Shown here: positions 32,995-41,853 of the stretch, piece after piece
How the letters are laid out: each line of letters opens with the position of its first letter
How positions within the stretch are numbered: position 1 is the stretch's first letter
Source of the DNA: Paenibacillus_AQ nitricinens
Lineage (GTDB): Bacteria > Bacillota > Bacilli > Paenibacillales > Paenibacillaceae
Assembly (NCBI RefSeq): GCF_052056485.1
Contig: NZ_CP183948.1
Span: 620,001 to 684,000 of the forward strand
Reading direction: 5' to 3'
DNA: 64,000 nt
Notes under the pieces: generated by a model
Databases searched by the model: none
Told to the model about the DNA's origin: nothing
The model's input: the letters and a program-made list of their open reading frames with translations, nothing else
Position numbers and translations under genes: made by a program

Positions 32995-34101
32995 ATGAAA
33001 AAAGAGATCATACCCGCAGGGCATTCTATAAGTATTGTTGTTCTATTTATTATTGGGACTTCACTATTTATGGGACTTCCGGGGAAATCGGGCAACAGTA
33101 GCTGGATTGCTCTACTTTTTGCCATATCGTTAACGGTTCCCCTGCTGTTTATATACGCGAGATTTCATGTGCTTTTTCCGGCGAAGGATCTATTTGATAT
33201 CTTGATCACCGTATTTGGATCTATCTTTGGAAGAGTAGTTTCTTGTATGTATATATGGTACGCGCTGCATATGGGGGCCCTCGTTCTAAGAAATTTTGGG
33301 GAATTTAGTAAAACAGTGGCTTTGACTGAGACCCCTATGATTGCACCCATGTTATGTATTGGACTGTTATGTATCTGGGTGGTTAAGACAGGAATTGAGG
33401 TGATTGGACGATGTGCTAAACTATTTCTACTGCTGCTTTTAGCTGAGGTGCTGTTTATTGAAATCTTAGCGATTCCCAAGTTTAAGTATCACTATTTGAA
33501 GCCTTTTCTTGACAGTGGATGGTCACCGATATTTGCAGATACATTTGGATCATTTACGTTTCCTTTTGCTGAAATTGTTCTTTTTATGGGAGTATTTAGT
33601 CATTTACCGGCAAAAGACTCAGCCAAAAAGATTCTGCTAAGCGGATTACTGATTTCTGGTGGAGTGATTTTACTCGTTTCACTGCGGAATTTGCTGATTC
33701 TCAATCCTGATATTGTTCAAAGCTTATACTTTCCCTCTTATGTAGCAGTTAGTCGGATTAATATCGGGGATTTTTTGACCCGAATGGAGGCATCATCCGC
33801 ACTTGGATTTGTAATCACCATATTCATAAAGGCCAGCTTATGTTTATATGTGGCTAGTGTTGGAGTAGCTAAGTTATTCAAACTGAAGAGCTACCGATCC
33901 GTTGTGCTTCAGCTGGGATTGATTATGGTTTATTTCTCTCGGTTTATCTTCAAGGATATTATGGAGATGCAGCATTTTGCCTATACTATTTATCCAATAT
34001 ATGCGCTTCCTTTTCAGGTGATTATTCCGTTGATATTGTGGATTTGTGCTGAAATTAAGGTTAGTAAAAGTAAACATAAGCAGGTGGCATCACAGCAATA
34101 G
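32995..34101 (+). CDS. Spore germination permease, GerB family, operon 2
   Basis: 368 residues, about ten membrane helices. The opening 'ISIVVLFIIGTSLFMGLPGK' and 'FGSFTFPFAEIVLFMGVFSH' are GerB-type. ATG follows AAGAGGAGATTTAAGC. It is the last gene of the receptor operon, after the small D-type gene, so the order is A-C-D-B rather than the A-B-C of operon 1. The two receptors are diverged in sequence and probably recognise different nutrients; that is inference. Confidence 0.94.
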   Translation: MKKEIIPAGHSISIVVLFIIGTSLFMGLPGKSGNSSWIALLFAISLTVPLLFIYARFHVLFPAKDLFDILITVFGSIFGRVVSCMYIWYALHMGALVLRNFGEFSKTVALTETPMIAPMLCIGLLCIWVVKTGIEVIGRCAKLFLLLLLAEVLFIEILAIPKFKYHYLKPFLDSGWSPIFADTFGSFTFPFAEIVLFMGVFSHLPAKDSAKKILLSGLLISGGVILLVSLRNLLILNPDIVQSLYFPSYVAVSRINIGDFLTRMEASSALGFVITIFIKASLCLYVASVGVAKLFKLKSYRSVVLQLGLIMVYFSRFIFKDIMEMQHFAYTIYPIYALPFQVIIPLILWICAEIKVSKSKHKQVASQQ

Positions 34102-34225
34102 ACCTACTTTCGAACATTCCTGATCTCTAGTAAAGATTAGGAATTCTTTGATTTTAAAACTAAACATAAGTTAGCTATAATGATAGATATATAGAATGGT
34201 TGTTTTAGAAAAGAGGGAAACAGGT

Positions 34226-34852
34226 ATGAACGTCAGCAACATCATTATGTCCTCTTATTGGGGTAGAGAGGTTAGACATAAATATATTACTCAAGGATCT
34301 AAGACACTGGCTGTTATTTTTCCAGGTAAAAATTACTCGGCTGAACGCCCTCTGCTAGATTATGCGGCCAAAGCTGCTCGGGAACATAATTGCGATGTCC
34401 TGCTGCTTGAATATGGCTACCAGAGTGCTAGAGTAGGTTTTAAGCGTGATGAAATGATTATTCTCATTCAGGAATGTAAGGCGGCTATTGCATCTCTTCC
34501 TGATTACAAAAAGATTCTATTCATTAGCAAAAGCGTGGGTTCGGTCATAGCAGGAAGAATTGCAGAAGAGCTGGAAATACAGAAAAAGACGTCTCATCTA
34601 TATATAACACCATTACCTGAGGCGATCCCTTTGATACAGCAGAGTCGTGGGACTGTAATTTATGGCGGAGGCGACCCTTTATTTAGCGAACAGCTATCTG
34701 GTGAAATTAGTGGGCTTCATCATTTAAAAGTGTATAGAATTGATGATGCTAATCATAGCCTTGAGGTAGAGCAGGTCAACGAGTCACTAGCCATTCTGCT
34801 TGTTATTATTAATTTTTATCATGAATTTTTCCGTGATGCTTTAAATACATAA
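34226..34852 (+). CDS. Alpha/beta hydrolase-like protein
   Basis: 208 residues from ATG 34226 after GAGGGAAACAG; the in-frame codon at 34196 has no ribosome site. 'KTLAVIFPGKNYSAERPLLD' looks like the first strand and oxyanion region, 'KILFISKSVGSVIAGRIAEE' carries a nucleophile elbow (S-K-S-V-G), and 'DDANHSLEV' supplies the histidine. The family is broad and the substrate is unknown. It begins a run of closely spaced small genes reading rightward to 36.6 kb. Confidence 0.82.
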   Translation: MNVSNIIMSSYWGREVRHKYITQGSKTLAVIFPGKNYSAERPLLDYAAKAAREHNCDVLLLEYGYQSARVGFKRDEMIILIQECKAAIASLPDYKKILFISKSVGSVIAGRIAEELEIQKKTSHLYITPLPEAIPLIQQSRGTVIYGGGDPLFSEQLSGEISGLHHLKVYRIDDANHSLEVEQVNESLAILLVIINFYHEFFRDALNT

Positions 34853-34871
34853 CCTTTGGAGGATGCTGATT

Positions 34872-35168
34872 ATGATTTTGGAAGCTGCGATGCTGCAAGT
34901 GAAGTCTGGTTTTACTACTGAATTTGAAAAAAGCTTCAAGGAGGCCTCAAGCTTAATTTCTTCGATCGAAGGCTACATAGGGCATGAATTGCAGCATTGC
35001 TTGGAGGATGATCATAAATATCTTCTGCTTGTGAAGTGGAGAAGGCTTGAAGATCACACCATAGGATTCAGAGAATCCAGCCAGTATCAGGAATGGAAGG
35101 CGCTGCTTCACCATTATTACGCCCCATTTCCGGTAGTTGAGCATTTCACCCGTATTAATCTGGACTAA
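34872..35168 (+). CDS. ABM domain protein
   Basis: 98 residues from ATG 34872, nine bases after GGAGG; ATG 34863 abuts that site. The antibiotic-biosynthesis-monooxygenase pattern is visible: 'MILEAAMLQVKSGFTTEFEK', 'GYIGHELQHCLEDDHKYLLL', 'VKWRRLEDHTIGFRESSQYQ'. The 'FRESSQY..W..LLHHYY.PFP.V.HF' end is typical for the group. Possibly heme- or quinol-related, but nothing fixes the substrate. It is 19 bases after the hydrolase gene and 14 before the kinase-like gene. Confidence 0.88.
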   Translation: MILEAAMLQVKSGFTTEFEKSFKEASSLISSIEGYIGHELQHCLEDDHKYLLLVKWRRLEDHTIGFRESSQYQEWKALLHHYYAPFPVVEHFTRINLD

Positions 35169-35182
35169 ATGGAGGATGACGA

Positions 35183-36001
35183 ATGAAAGCGAAGCTTGTT
35201 GGGGAAGGCAGAACAGCGGAGATTTGGGAGCATGATGATCAGAGGATTCTTAAATTGTACCGGGAGTACATATCAGAGCAGGACGTTAGCCAGGAATACA
35301 AAATCAGCCAATTTGTACATGCGCAGGGTGTTCGGACACCGCAGCCCTTTGAACTAATTTCTGAACAGAGTCGACAAGGAATCGTTTTTCAACAAATTCA
35401 AGGTCCCACCCTGCTAAAGGTGATGGGTGAGAAGCCTTGGAAAGTTACCCATTATGCCAGAATGATGGCGGGACTTCACTGTGATTTGCATAAGCTTGAA
35501 CCTACAGAAGAAATTGGCCAGCAGAAGGATATGCTAAAAAGAAACATTATGGGCGCTCCTATGTTGAGCGAAGAGGAAAAGTCCGTCGTTCTAAAGTATT
35601 TAGAAAAGTTGCCGGAAGGAACTCGTTTATGTCATGGGGATTTTCATCCCGACAATGTGCTTATGGACGAGCATCTCTGGGTGATCGACTGGATGACAGG
35701 TGTGACGGGAGAACCAGCGGCCGATGCTGCTCGATCTGTAGTGATGTTCAGTTTGGGAGCCATGCCTCCTGGTGCTTCTGCTTTCTCAAAATTGATGTTA
35801 GGTTTTATCAGAAAAAGATTAACTAAGGGGTATATTCAAGAGTATATCAGATTATCAGGACACACCTATGAGGAAGTAGACCGCTGGATTCTGCCGATCG
35901 CTGCCGCGCGTCTGGTGGAGGGGCTATCACCTCCTGAGAAGGAGCTGCTGGTAAAAGAAGTACGTAAACGTCTACAAACCTTAGCCGCAGAGGTGAGCTG
36001 A
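35183..36001 (+). CDS. Aminoglycoside-phosphotransferase-family kinase
   Basis: 272 residues. 'VGEGRTAEIWEHDDQRILKL' is the nucleotide loop and strand with the catalytic lysine, 'LCHGDFHPDNVL' is the catalytic loop (H-G-D-x-H-x-x-N), and 'VIDWMTG' carries the metal-binding aspartate. These kinases phosphorylate small alcohols, sugars or drugs; many environmental members are not resistance genes and I see no reason to call this one so. ATG after GGAGGATGACGA. Confidence 0.9.
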   Translation: MKAKLVGEGRTAEIWEHDDQRILKLYREYISEQDVSQEYKISQFVHAQGVRTPQPFELISEQSRQGIVFQQIQGPTLLKVMGEKPWKVTHYARMMAGLHCDLHKLEPTEEIGQQKDMLKRNIMGAPMLSEEEKSVVLKYLEKLPEGTRLCHGDFHPDNVLMDEHLWVIDWMTGVTGEPAADAARSVVMFSLGAMPPGASAFSKLMLGFIRKRLTKGYIQEYIRLSGHTYEEVDRWILPIAAARLVEGLSPPEKELLVKEVRKRLQTLAAEVS

Positions 36002-36027
36002 TCCTGACAAGAAACGGAGTGTGCTTC

Positions 36028-36573
36028 ATGACTATCTATATTGCGCTGCTGCATGGCATTAACGTCGGCGGCCACAAAATCATTAAGATGCAGGATCTGA
36101 AGACAATGTTGCAGTCCCTTGGTTTTCACAATGTACGAACGTATATTCAGAGCGGCAATGTAGTGTTTGAAAGTGATGAGGAATCGGAGAGTCTCCTTAG
36201 TGGAGTCATTGAACGCCAGATTCATGAGGTTTTTGGTTTTGAGGTCTCTGTTATGATTCGTACACTGGCTGAGATGGAGGAAGTAATCACTAATAATCCC
36301 TTTCAGCTAACCGACCCAGAGGCGTTCAAAAGAGGGTATGTTTCTTTTCTGCCAGCAGTGCCTTCAGCTGAAGCACTAGATAAGCTGCGTATTTATGAGG
36401 AAGGACCGGATAAGCTGCGTTTTGCCGGCAGAGAGATGTACGTGTTATATGAGATCAGCGTGAGCCAATCGCCGCTTTTTAAGGTTTCTTTTGACAAAAT
36501 ATTGGGTATGTCTGTTACAGCACGTAACTGGAATACAGTGAATAAGCTCGTTGCTATGGGCAGGATGAAATAG
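36028..36573 (+). CDS. DUF1697 domain protein
   Basis: 181 residues from ATG 36028, eight bases after CGGAG. 'TIYIALLHGINVGGHKIIKM' and 'LGFHNVRTYIQSGNVVFESD' are the DUF1697 signature; 'TARNWNTVNKLVAMG' is the conserved end. The family has two ferredoxin-like halves and no proven function. Last gene of the small-enzyme run; a terminator follows. Confidence 0.93.
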   Translation: MTIYIALLHGINVGGHKIIKMQDLKTMLQSLGFHNVRTYIQSGNVVFESDEESESLLSGVIERQIHEVFGFEVSVMIRTLAEMEEVITNNPFQLTDPEAFKRGYVSFLPAVPSAEALDKLRIYEEGPDKLRFAGREMYVLYEISVSQSPLFKVSFDKILGMSVTARNWNTVNKLVAMGRMK

Positions 36574-36590
36574 TCAATTTTAAAAACAGA

Positions 36591-36616
36591 AAGGCTCCAC
36601 ATTGTGGGTCTTTTTT
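36591..36616 (+). terminator. Terminator after the DUF1697 gene
   Basis: AAGGCTCCAC and GTGGGTCTT pair imperfectly around ATT and are followed by six T. Confidence 0.75.
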
Positions 36617-36637
36617 GCGTTCTGGGGGCCTTGTATA

Positions 36638-36654
36638 TTCAGCAAACATTCAGC
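36638..36654 (+). promoter_or_regulatory. Direct-repeat response-regulator box upstream of the glycosyltransferase operon
   Basis: TTCAGCAAACATTCAGC is a direct repeat of TTCAGC with an 11-base period, the spacing used by OmpR-type regulators. A -35-like TTGGAC abuts it. An almost identical box, differing at 2 of 17 positions, lies upstream of the response regulator gene at 44299-44315. Confidence 0.65.
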
Positions 36655-36766
36655 TTGGACTCATTGAGAGTTAAGGTAAGGGTGAAATAATACACCTACA
36701 GAAAGATTGAACCGGGGGCACAGAACTGCCGGAATACAGATGATCAAAGGATAGGAGTGGATGGAG

Positions 36767-38905
36767 ATGAGCAGGGTCAAAAAAATAAGCTCGGATCTTA
36801 TATTGTGGCTCATTTTATTACTTGCCGCTTTTTTATACGGGTATGGAGTTTGGAATGACCACTATGTGAATACATACTACACCACCGCGGTGGGAAGTAT
36901 GCTGCAGAGCTTTCATAATTTCTTCTTCGCTTCACTGGACTCCGCGGGTTCAGTAACGGTAGATAAACCACCAGTTACCTTTTGGATTCAGACACTTAGC
37001 GCGCTTATCTTCGGGCTGCACGGTTGGAGTGTGATTTTGCCACAGGCACTTGGTGGCGTGGGCTCCGTGTTACTTGTATACCTGCTGGTGAAGCCTACCT
37101 TTGGAAGAGCGGCAGCACGTATAGCAGCTCTAGTCATGGCGACTACTCCGGTAGCAGCGGCAGTCAGCCGGACGAACAATATTGATGCACTGCTTGTATT
37201 CACCCTTCTGCTCGCGGCATGGTTTCTATTTAAAGGGACGAAGAGCAACAAGATGGGTAGCCTTCTTACCGCATTTGCGTTAATCGGTGTTGGTTTTAAC
37301 GAGAAGATGCTACAGGCGTACATGGTTCTACCGGCTTTTTATTTCTTTTATGTCTTAGCTGCCAAAGTGAACTGGAAGCGGAAGACGGGAGTATTGGCCG
37401 CCTCCACAGCAATTTTGCTTGTAGTTTCCTTATCCTGGGCAGTGATCGTGGATTCGATTCCCGCCAGCAAACGGCCTTATATCGGCAGCAGTGGTACCAA
37501 TTCAGTGCTGAATCTTGCTTTTGGGTATAATGGCGTGGCCCGATTAACGGGGGATCGTGGGGCAGGTGGTGGTGGCGGTGGAATGCCAGGAATGAATGGC
37601 GGCGAGATGCCGAACATGAATGGTGAAATGCCAGCTATGAATGGCGAGATGCCCAACATGAACGGGTCAGGCAGTAATAGTGGCGCTGATGGCGGACGTG
37701 CAGCATTTTCGGACCGGCAAGGCACAAATTCGACCTCGAATAGCCAGACTGGTGACGATGATGGAGGTGCACCAGGTCAGCCTCCTAGTGGAACAGACAG
37801 TCAAGGCCGGCAATTTGGTGGCGAGGACGGCGGGCGAGGAAATCGCGGCGGCATGAATGGCGGTGGAAGCGGAGGCGGAATGTTCAATACAGGAACAGCA
37901 GGTCCACTGCGCCTGTTCCAATCGGAGCTGTCAGGTCAAGCTAGCTGGATGCTGCCTTTCGTATTGCTAGGCATCATTGGATTATTCGCCAATCTGCGGA
38001 GAAAGAACTTTAACCAAGCTCATAAAGAGGCTCTCTTCTGGTTAGCGTGGCTGGTGCCCGTTATGGGATTCTTCAGTATCGCAGGATTCTTCCATCAATA
38101 TTATCTGGTGATGATGGCTCCACCAGTTGCAGCATTAGTCGGTGCAGGATGGTCGAAGCTGTGGACGCTATATCGGGAGCACTCTGGTTGGCTGTCTTGG
38201 CTATTGCCTGCCGCAACGCTGGTTACAGCAGGGTTCCAGTGGTACATTGTTCATCCTTATAACGATACGATTGGCAGTGGCTGGTCCATTGGGATTTTAG
38301 CTGCAGGCATAGTGGTTTCGCTGGTCCTGGTAGTTCTTAAAGGCTTTAAAAAATTCTTTATTTATACGACAGCGACAGGTATTGCAGCCGTATTAGTATT
38401 GTTAGTTGGGCCGCTTTACTGGGCAGCTACTCCCATAACTTATGGTTTAAACAGTCAAACCCCTGAGGCAGGCCCGAGCAGTAGTGAGGGTAGAGGGGGA
38501 ATGGGCGGCAGTCCAAGCAATTTTGGACGTAATAGCGCCGCAAGTGCGAATGAGAGTCTGTTGTCCTATCTGGAGGAGAACAATACTGGGGAGCCTTATC
38601 TTTTTGCTACATTGGATTATGGCACAGCAGCTCCATATATCGTTGATAAGGGTGCCTCGGTTGTTATTTTGAACGGATTTTCTAACTCAGACACCGTGTA
38701 TACCCCAGATACCCTAAAGGCGTTCGTAGAGAGCGGAAAGGTGAAGTACTTCCTGATCAATAGCGGTGGTATGGGTGGTGGACGCGGGGGAAGCTCCGAG
38801 TTGACGACTTGGATCACAGAGAATGGTACAGAAGTTCCAGCAGCCGATTGGGCAGGAAGCGATGGAGGAAACAGCGGGACATTATACAAGGTCACTGTAA
38901 ACTAG
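36767..38905 (+). CDS. GT39-family membrane glycosyltransferase with low-complexity insert (YkcB-like)
   Basis: 712 residues from ATG 36767; ATG 36761 is only three bases from AGGAG. The N-terminal membrane half has the GT39/ArnT signature 'DSAGSVTVDKPPVTFWIQTL', including the acidic residue after the first helix. Residues about 264-371 are an exported loop of Gly/Met/Asn/Ser repeats (GEMPNMNGEMPAMNG). More helices and an outer C-terminal domain with further glycine-rich tracts follow. Such enzymes move a sugar from a polyprenyl-phosphate carrier to an envelope acceptor. The GT2 gene downstream would make the carrier-linked sugar, as in ykcB-ykcC of Bacillus. Confidence 0.92.
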   Translation: MSRVKKISSDLILWLILLLAAFLYGYGVWNDHYVNTYYTTAVGSMLQSFHNFFFASLDSAGSVTVDKPPVTFWIQTLSALIFGLHGWSVILPQALGGVGSVLLVYLLVKPTFGRAAARIAALVMATTPVAAAVSRTNNIDALLVFTLLLAAWFLFKGTKSNKMGSLLTAFALIGVGFNEKMLQAYMVLPAFYFFYVLAAKVNWKRKTGVLAASTAILLVVSLSWAVIVDSIPASKRPYIGSSGTNSVLNLAFGYNGVARLTGDRGAGGGGGGMPGMNGGEMPNMNGEMPAMNGEMPNMNGSGSNSGADGGRAAFSDRQGTNSTSNSQTGDDDGGAPGQPPSGTDSQGRQFGGEDGGRGNRGGMNGGGSGGGMFNTGTAGPLRLFQSELSGQASWMLPFVLLGIIGLFANLRRKNFNQAHKEALFWLAWLVPVMGFFSIAGFFHQYYLVMMAPPVAALVGAGWSKLWTLYREHSGWLSWLLPAATLVTAGFQWYIVHPYNDTIGSGWSIGILAAGIVVSLVLVVLKGFKKFFIYTTATGIAAVLVLLVGPLYWAATPITYGLNSQTPEAGPSSSEGRGGMGGSPSNFGRNSAASANESLLSYLEENNTGEPYLFATLDYGTAAPYIVDKGASVVILNGFSNSDTVYTPDTLKAFVESGKVKYFLINSGGMGGGRGGSSELTTWITENGTEVPAADWAGSDGGNSGTLYKVTVN

Positions 38906-38983
38906 GCGAATGTAAATCATATGAAGCGTGTTATGAGATAGATCAGGCACGCTTCATTATTCAAATTTAAGGAGGAGCTGCTC

Positions 38984-39964
38984 ATGAGTACCCACGTGCG
39001 CTATTCCATTATTATACCGATGTTTAACGAAGAGGCGGTCATTCAAGAGACGTATCGACGTATCAAAAAAGTAATGGGCTTAACTAATGAAGTGTATGAG
39101 CTGATCTTTGTGAATGACGGCAGCACAGATAATTGCGCCCAGATGATTGAGGAATATAGCTACTGGGATGAGAGTGTGAAGCTGATCGACTTATCTCGTA
39201 ACTTTGGACATCAGATCGCTATTACTGCCGGAATGGATTATGCCCTAGGGGATGCAGTTGTCATTATTGATGCCGATTTACAAGATCCGCCGGAACTGAT
39301 TCTGGACATGATTGCGGAATGGAAGCAGGGGTATGAAGTTGTATATGCCAAAAGGATAAAGCGCAACGGAGAATCCTTATTCAAAAAGTGGACGGCCAGC
39401 CTCTTTTATAGAGTGCTACGTTGTTCAACCGATATTTCAATACCTGTCGATACGGGGGATTTTCGCCTCATCGATCGTAAAGTCTGTGAGGAGCTCAAAC
39501 GCCTGCCGGAGAAAAATCGATTCGTACGCGGTCTGGTCAGCTGGGTCGGTTTTCGGCAAAAAGCCATTGAATATGAACGCGATGAACGTCTGGCGGGAGA
39601 AACAAAATATCCGCTGAAACGGATGATTAAGCTCTCTCTGGATGGAATTACTTCCTTCTCTTATAAACCGCTGAAGCTGGCAGGATACCTTGGCGCGTTG
39701 CTGTCGGCCTCTGGTTTTCTATATCTGATGTATGTGCTATATCTGGTGATTTTTACGGATTCAGTCGTTAAAGGCTGGGCATCGATGATCGGAATCACAC
39801 TGACCTTTAATGGTTTTGTGCTCATTATGTTAGGGATTCTGGGTGAGTATGTCGGTCGGATTTATGATGAGACCAAGGGACGTCCGCTCTATATTGTTCA
39901 GGAGTTCTATGAAGGCAAGAAGCAGCAGGATGCTCGTGAGCAGCAAGCTCTACACAATCGATAA
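38984..39964 (+). CDS. GT2 polyprenyl-phosphate sugar transferase (YkcC/GtrB-like)
   Basis: 326 residues. 'YSIIIPMFNEEAVIQETYRR', 'IFVNDGSTDNCAQMIEEYS' and 'VVIIDADLQDPPELILDMI' are the GT2 nucleotide-sugar site, including the DxD. Two C-terminal membrane helices (about 230-300) match DPM1/GtrB-type enzymes. It charges undecaprenyl phosphate with a sugar, probably glucose given galU next door, for the GT39 partner. ATG after AAGGAGGAGCTGCTC. Middle gene of a three-gene operon. Confidence 0.93.
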   Translation: MSTHVRYSIIIPMFNEEAVIQETYRRIKKVMGLTNEVYELIFVNDGSTDNCAQMIEEYSYWDESVKLIDLSRNFGHQIAITAGMDYALGDAVVIIDADLQDPPELILDMIAEWKQGYEVVYAKRIKRNGESLFKKWTASLFYRVLRCSTDISIPVDTGDFRLIDRKVCEELKRLPEKNRFVRGLVSWVGFRQKAIEYERDERLAGETKYPLKRMIKLSLDGITSFSYKPLKLAGYLGALLSASGFLYLMYVLYLVIFTDSVVKGWASMIGITLTFNGFVLIMLGILGEYVGRIYDETKGRPLYIVQEFYEGKKQQDAREQQALHNR

Positions 39965-39984
39965 ATACAAGGGAGGGATTCGTT

Positions 39985-40896
39985 GTGAAGATTAGAAAAG
40001 CGGTTATTCCCGCCGCGGGTTTAGGCACTCGTTTCCTGCCTGCAACTAAGGCTCAGCCCAAGGAAATGCTGCCCATTGTGGATAAGCCGGCGATTCAATA
40101 TATCGTAGAAGAAGCTGTTCGATCCGGCATTGAAAGTATCATTATCGTGACGGGGCGTAACAAGAAATCGATTGAAGATCATTTCGATAAATCAGTGGAA
40201 TTGGAACAGATGCTTTTGGAAAAAGGAAAAGAGGAGCTGCTTCGTGAAGTCCAAGCGATTAGCGAACTGGCCAGCATTCATTACATTCGGCAAAAAGAGC
40301 CGCTAGGACTAGGTCACGCCATCCTTTGTGCGGAACAGTTCGTTGGCGATGAGCCGTTCGCTGTTCTGCTCGGTGACGATATCATGGTCTCGGAGGACCC
40401 GGCGCTACTGCAAATGATGCAATTGTATGAACAAGAAGAGAAGACCATCGTCGGTGTTCAGCAGGTACCACGGCAGGAGGTTCATAAATACGGAATTATT
40501 TCATCTAGCGGTTCACTACAAGGCGTCCATGAAGTTAAAGGTTTGGTGGAGAAGCCCTCACCGGATACGGCACCTTCAGAGCATGCGATTATGGGACGTT
40601 ACATTTTGGAGTCTTCGATATTTTCAGTGCTGGCTAACCTTGAACGGGGAGCAGGTGGTGAATATCAACTGACTGATGCATTGCATGAGGTATGCCGTAC
40701 TGAAGGTCTGCTAGCGCTGGATTTGATCGGCAGACGTTATGATATTGGTGATAAATTCGGCTACATTCAGGCTACGCTGGAGGTCGGATTGATGCGGGAG
40801 GAGTTGCGTCCATTACTGGTTCCGTATTTGCAAAAGCTGGCTGCTAGTCTGAAGGAAAGTGAAGAAGTGGGGGCGTTACCTTGGGGTACACGCTAG
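39985..40896 (+). CDS. galU: UTP-glucose-1-phosphate uridylyltransferase GalU
   Basis: 303 residues from a GTG start after GGGAGGGATTCGTT. 'KAVIPAAGLGTRFLPATKAQ' and 'PKEMLPIVDKPAIQYIVEEA' are the nucleotide-binding signature of GalU/GtaB. 'LGLGHAILCAEQFVGDEPFA' and 'VEKPSPDTAPSEHAIMGRY' also fit. It makes UDP-glucose, the donor for the two glycosyltransferases before it, and closes their operon 20 bases after the GT2 gene. Confidence 0.96.
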   Translation: MKIRKAVIPAAGLGTRFLPATKAQPKEMLPIVDKPAIQYIVEEAVRSGIESIIIVTGRNKKSIEDHFDKSVELEQMLLEKGKEELLREVQAISELASIHYIRQKEPLGLGHAILCAEQFVGDEPFAVLLGDDIMVSEDPALLQMMQLYEQEEKTIVGVQQVPRQEVHKYGIISSSGSLQGVHEVKGLVEKPSPDTAPSEHAIMGRYILESSIFSVLANLERGAGGEYQLTDALHEVCRTEGLLALDLIGRRYDIGDKFGYIQATLEVGLMREELRPLLVPYLQKLAASLKESEEVGALPWGTR

Positions 40897-40908
40897 TGAT
40901 TGAAGGAG

Positions 40909-40973
40909 ACTGTTCCAAACGATCCTAACATCGTCTTCGGCGGCGGCGGGAAGATGTTTGGGGCAGTTTTTTT
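40909..40973 (+). terminator. Terminator after galU
   Basis: ACTGTTCCAAAC and GTTTGGGGCAGT pair (with two G-U) around an inner CATCGTCTTC/ GAAGATG-like stem and are followed by seven T. Confidence 0.85.
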
Positions 40974-40989
40974 GCGCGTGGGGCGTTTA

Positions 40990-41205
40990 CAGGGCAGTTG
41001 GGGATGAACAAATAAGCGCACTTTATGCAATTAAAAAGCGCATCAGACTGCTATATATCGACCTAGTTGCACTTGATACACTTATTTCTTCATAATCCAA
41101 TGGAAATACTCTTTCCATCTGTTTTTTGTTGCATAAACTGCACTTAAAAGAGTCATAGAGGGGCTAAGGTATGAAATAACTGCACCAAGTACAGTTATTT
41201 TTTGC
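40990..41205. repeat. Non-coding intergenic block with several short hairpins
   Basis: No gene fits. Short inverted repeats include ATGGAAA/TTTCCAT then a T-run (about 41099-41127) and AATAACTG/CAGTTATT then a T-run (41175-41203). Near-repeats of CTGCACT/TTGCACTT recur. The pattern suggests an intergenic repeat element of the kind scattered in Paenibacillus genomes, but only one copy is in this window, so this is a weak call. Confidence 0.35.
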
Positions 41206-41210
41206 GATAT

Positions 41211-41251
41211 AAAAAATCCGGAGGACAGATTCCTAAGAATCGTCTCCGGAT
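41211..41251 (-). terminator. Terminator after the short FAD protein gene
   Basis: On the minus strand ATCCGGAGACGATTC and GAATCTGTCCTCCGGAT pair around a TTAG-type loop, followed by six T. It lies just after the stop at 41271. Confidence 0.92.
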
Positions 41252-41270
41252 CTATATTTTCAGTCATTGA

Positions 41271-41837
41271 TTAAGCCTTTAGCACATCATGATCAACATA
41301 ACGCGCGCCATTTAGCTCGCTAATCACATTAATGGCTACCTTCGCGCCATCGCCTGCCGTAATAATGGCATGTACACTTACTCCGGCAACGGTACCTGCA
41401 GCCCAAATGCCTTCAATATTTGTTTTGCCTTCTGGATTAACAGCGACTACTGTTTTGATTCTTGGTTCTGTACCATCCTTAGTTTCCACACCTGCTTTGG
41501 CGGCTAGATCGGTAAGGGCGCCTGTTGCTAGAATAACATGTTTGGCTTCATAAATGATTCCGTCTTCAGTTTCAATGACGAATCCATTGCCGCTGGAAGT
41601 GAGGTTAATCGCTTGTTCTGCTACCAGCTCAGCGCCAAATTTGACGGCTTGCTTATGTCCGGTTTCTACGAGATCAGGACCGCCTACTTCGGAAATTCCA
41701 TAAAAGTTTTCAAACCATCCTCTACGGGTCATGCCTTTATCATTGTCGATCAGCAGCGTTTTTTTGCCCGCCTTGGCGGCGAACAGGGCTGCGCTTGCAC
41801 CGGCAGGACCGGCTCCAATTACGGCGATTTCGTACAT
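41271..41837 (-). CDS. Short FAD-dependent oxidoreductase, thioredoxin-reductase-like
   Basis: 188 residues. 'MYEIAVIGAGPAGASAALFA' is the FAD-binding start (GxGxxG), 'EGIWAAGTVAGVSVHAIITA' is the second FAD segment seen in thioredoxin reductases. The NADPH domain between them is missing and there is no CxxC, so it is about 120 residues shorter than a real reductase. It must use another electron source or serve another role. Start follows TAGGAGGTCAAAAAA on the minus strand. Monocistronic, between its terminator and a block of direct repeats. Confidence 0.88.
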   Translation of the reverse strand: MYEIAVIGAGPAGASAALFAAKAGKKTLLIDNDKGMTRRGWFENFYGISEVGGPDLVETGHKQAVKFGAELVAEQAINLTSSGNGFVIETEDGIIYEAKHVILATGALTDLAAKAGVETKDGTEPRIKTVVAVNPEGKTNIEGIWAAGTVAGVSVHAIITAGDGAKVAINVISELNGARYVDHDVLKA

Positions 41838-41853
41838 TTTTTTGACCTCCTAA

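Noticed and set aside
35183..36001. Antibiotic-resistance kinase
   Set aside because: The family motif is present, but many environmental homologues act on other small molecules and nothing here points to a drug substrate or mobile context.
41082..41267. 61-aa ORF after the short FAD gene
   Set aside because: It is built from the FAD-gene terminator and the hairpin-rich block that follows; no ribosome site fits.
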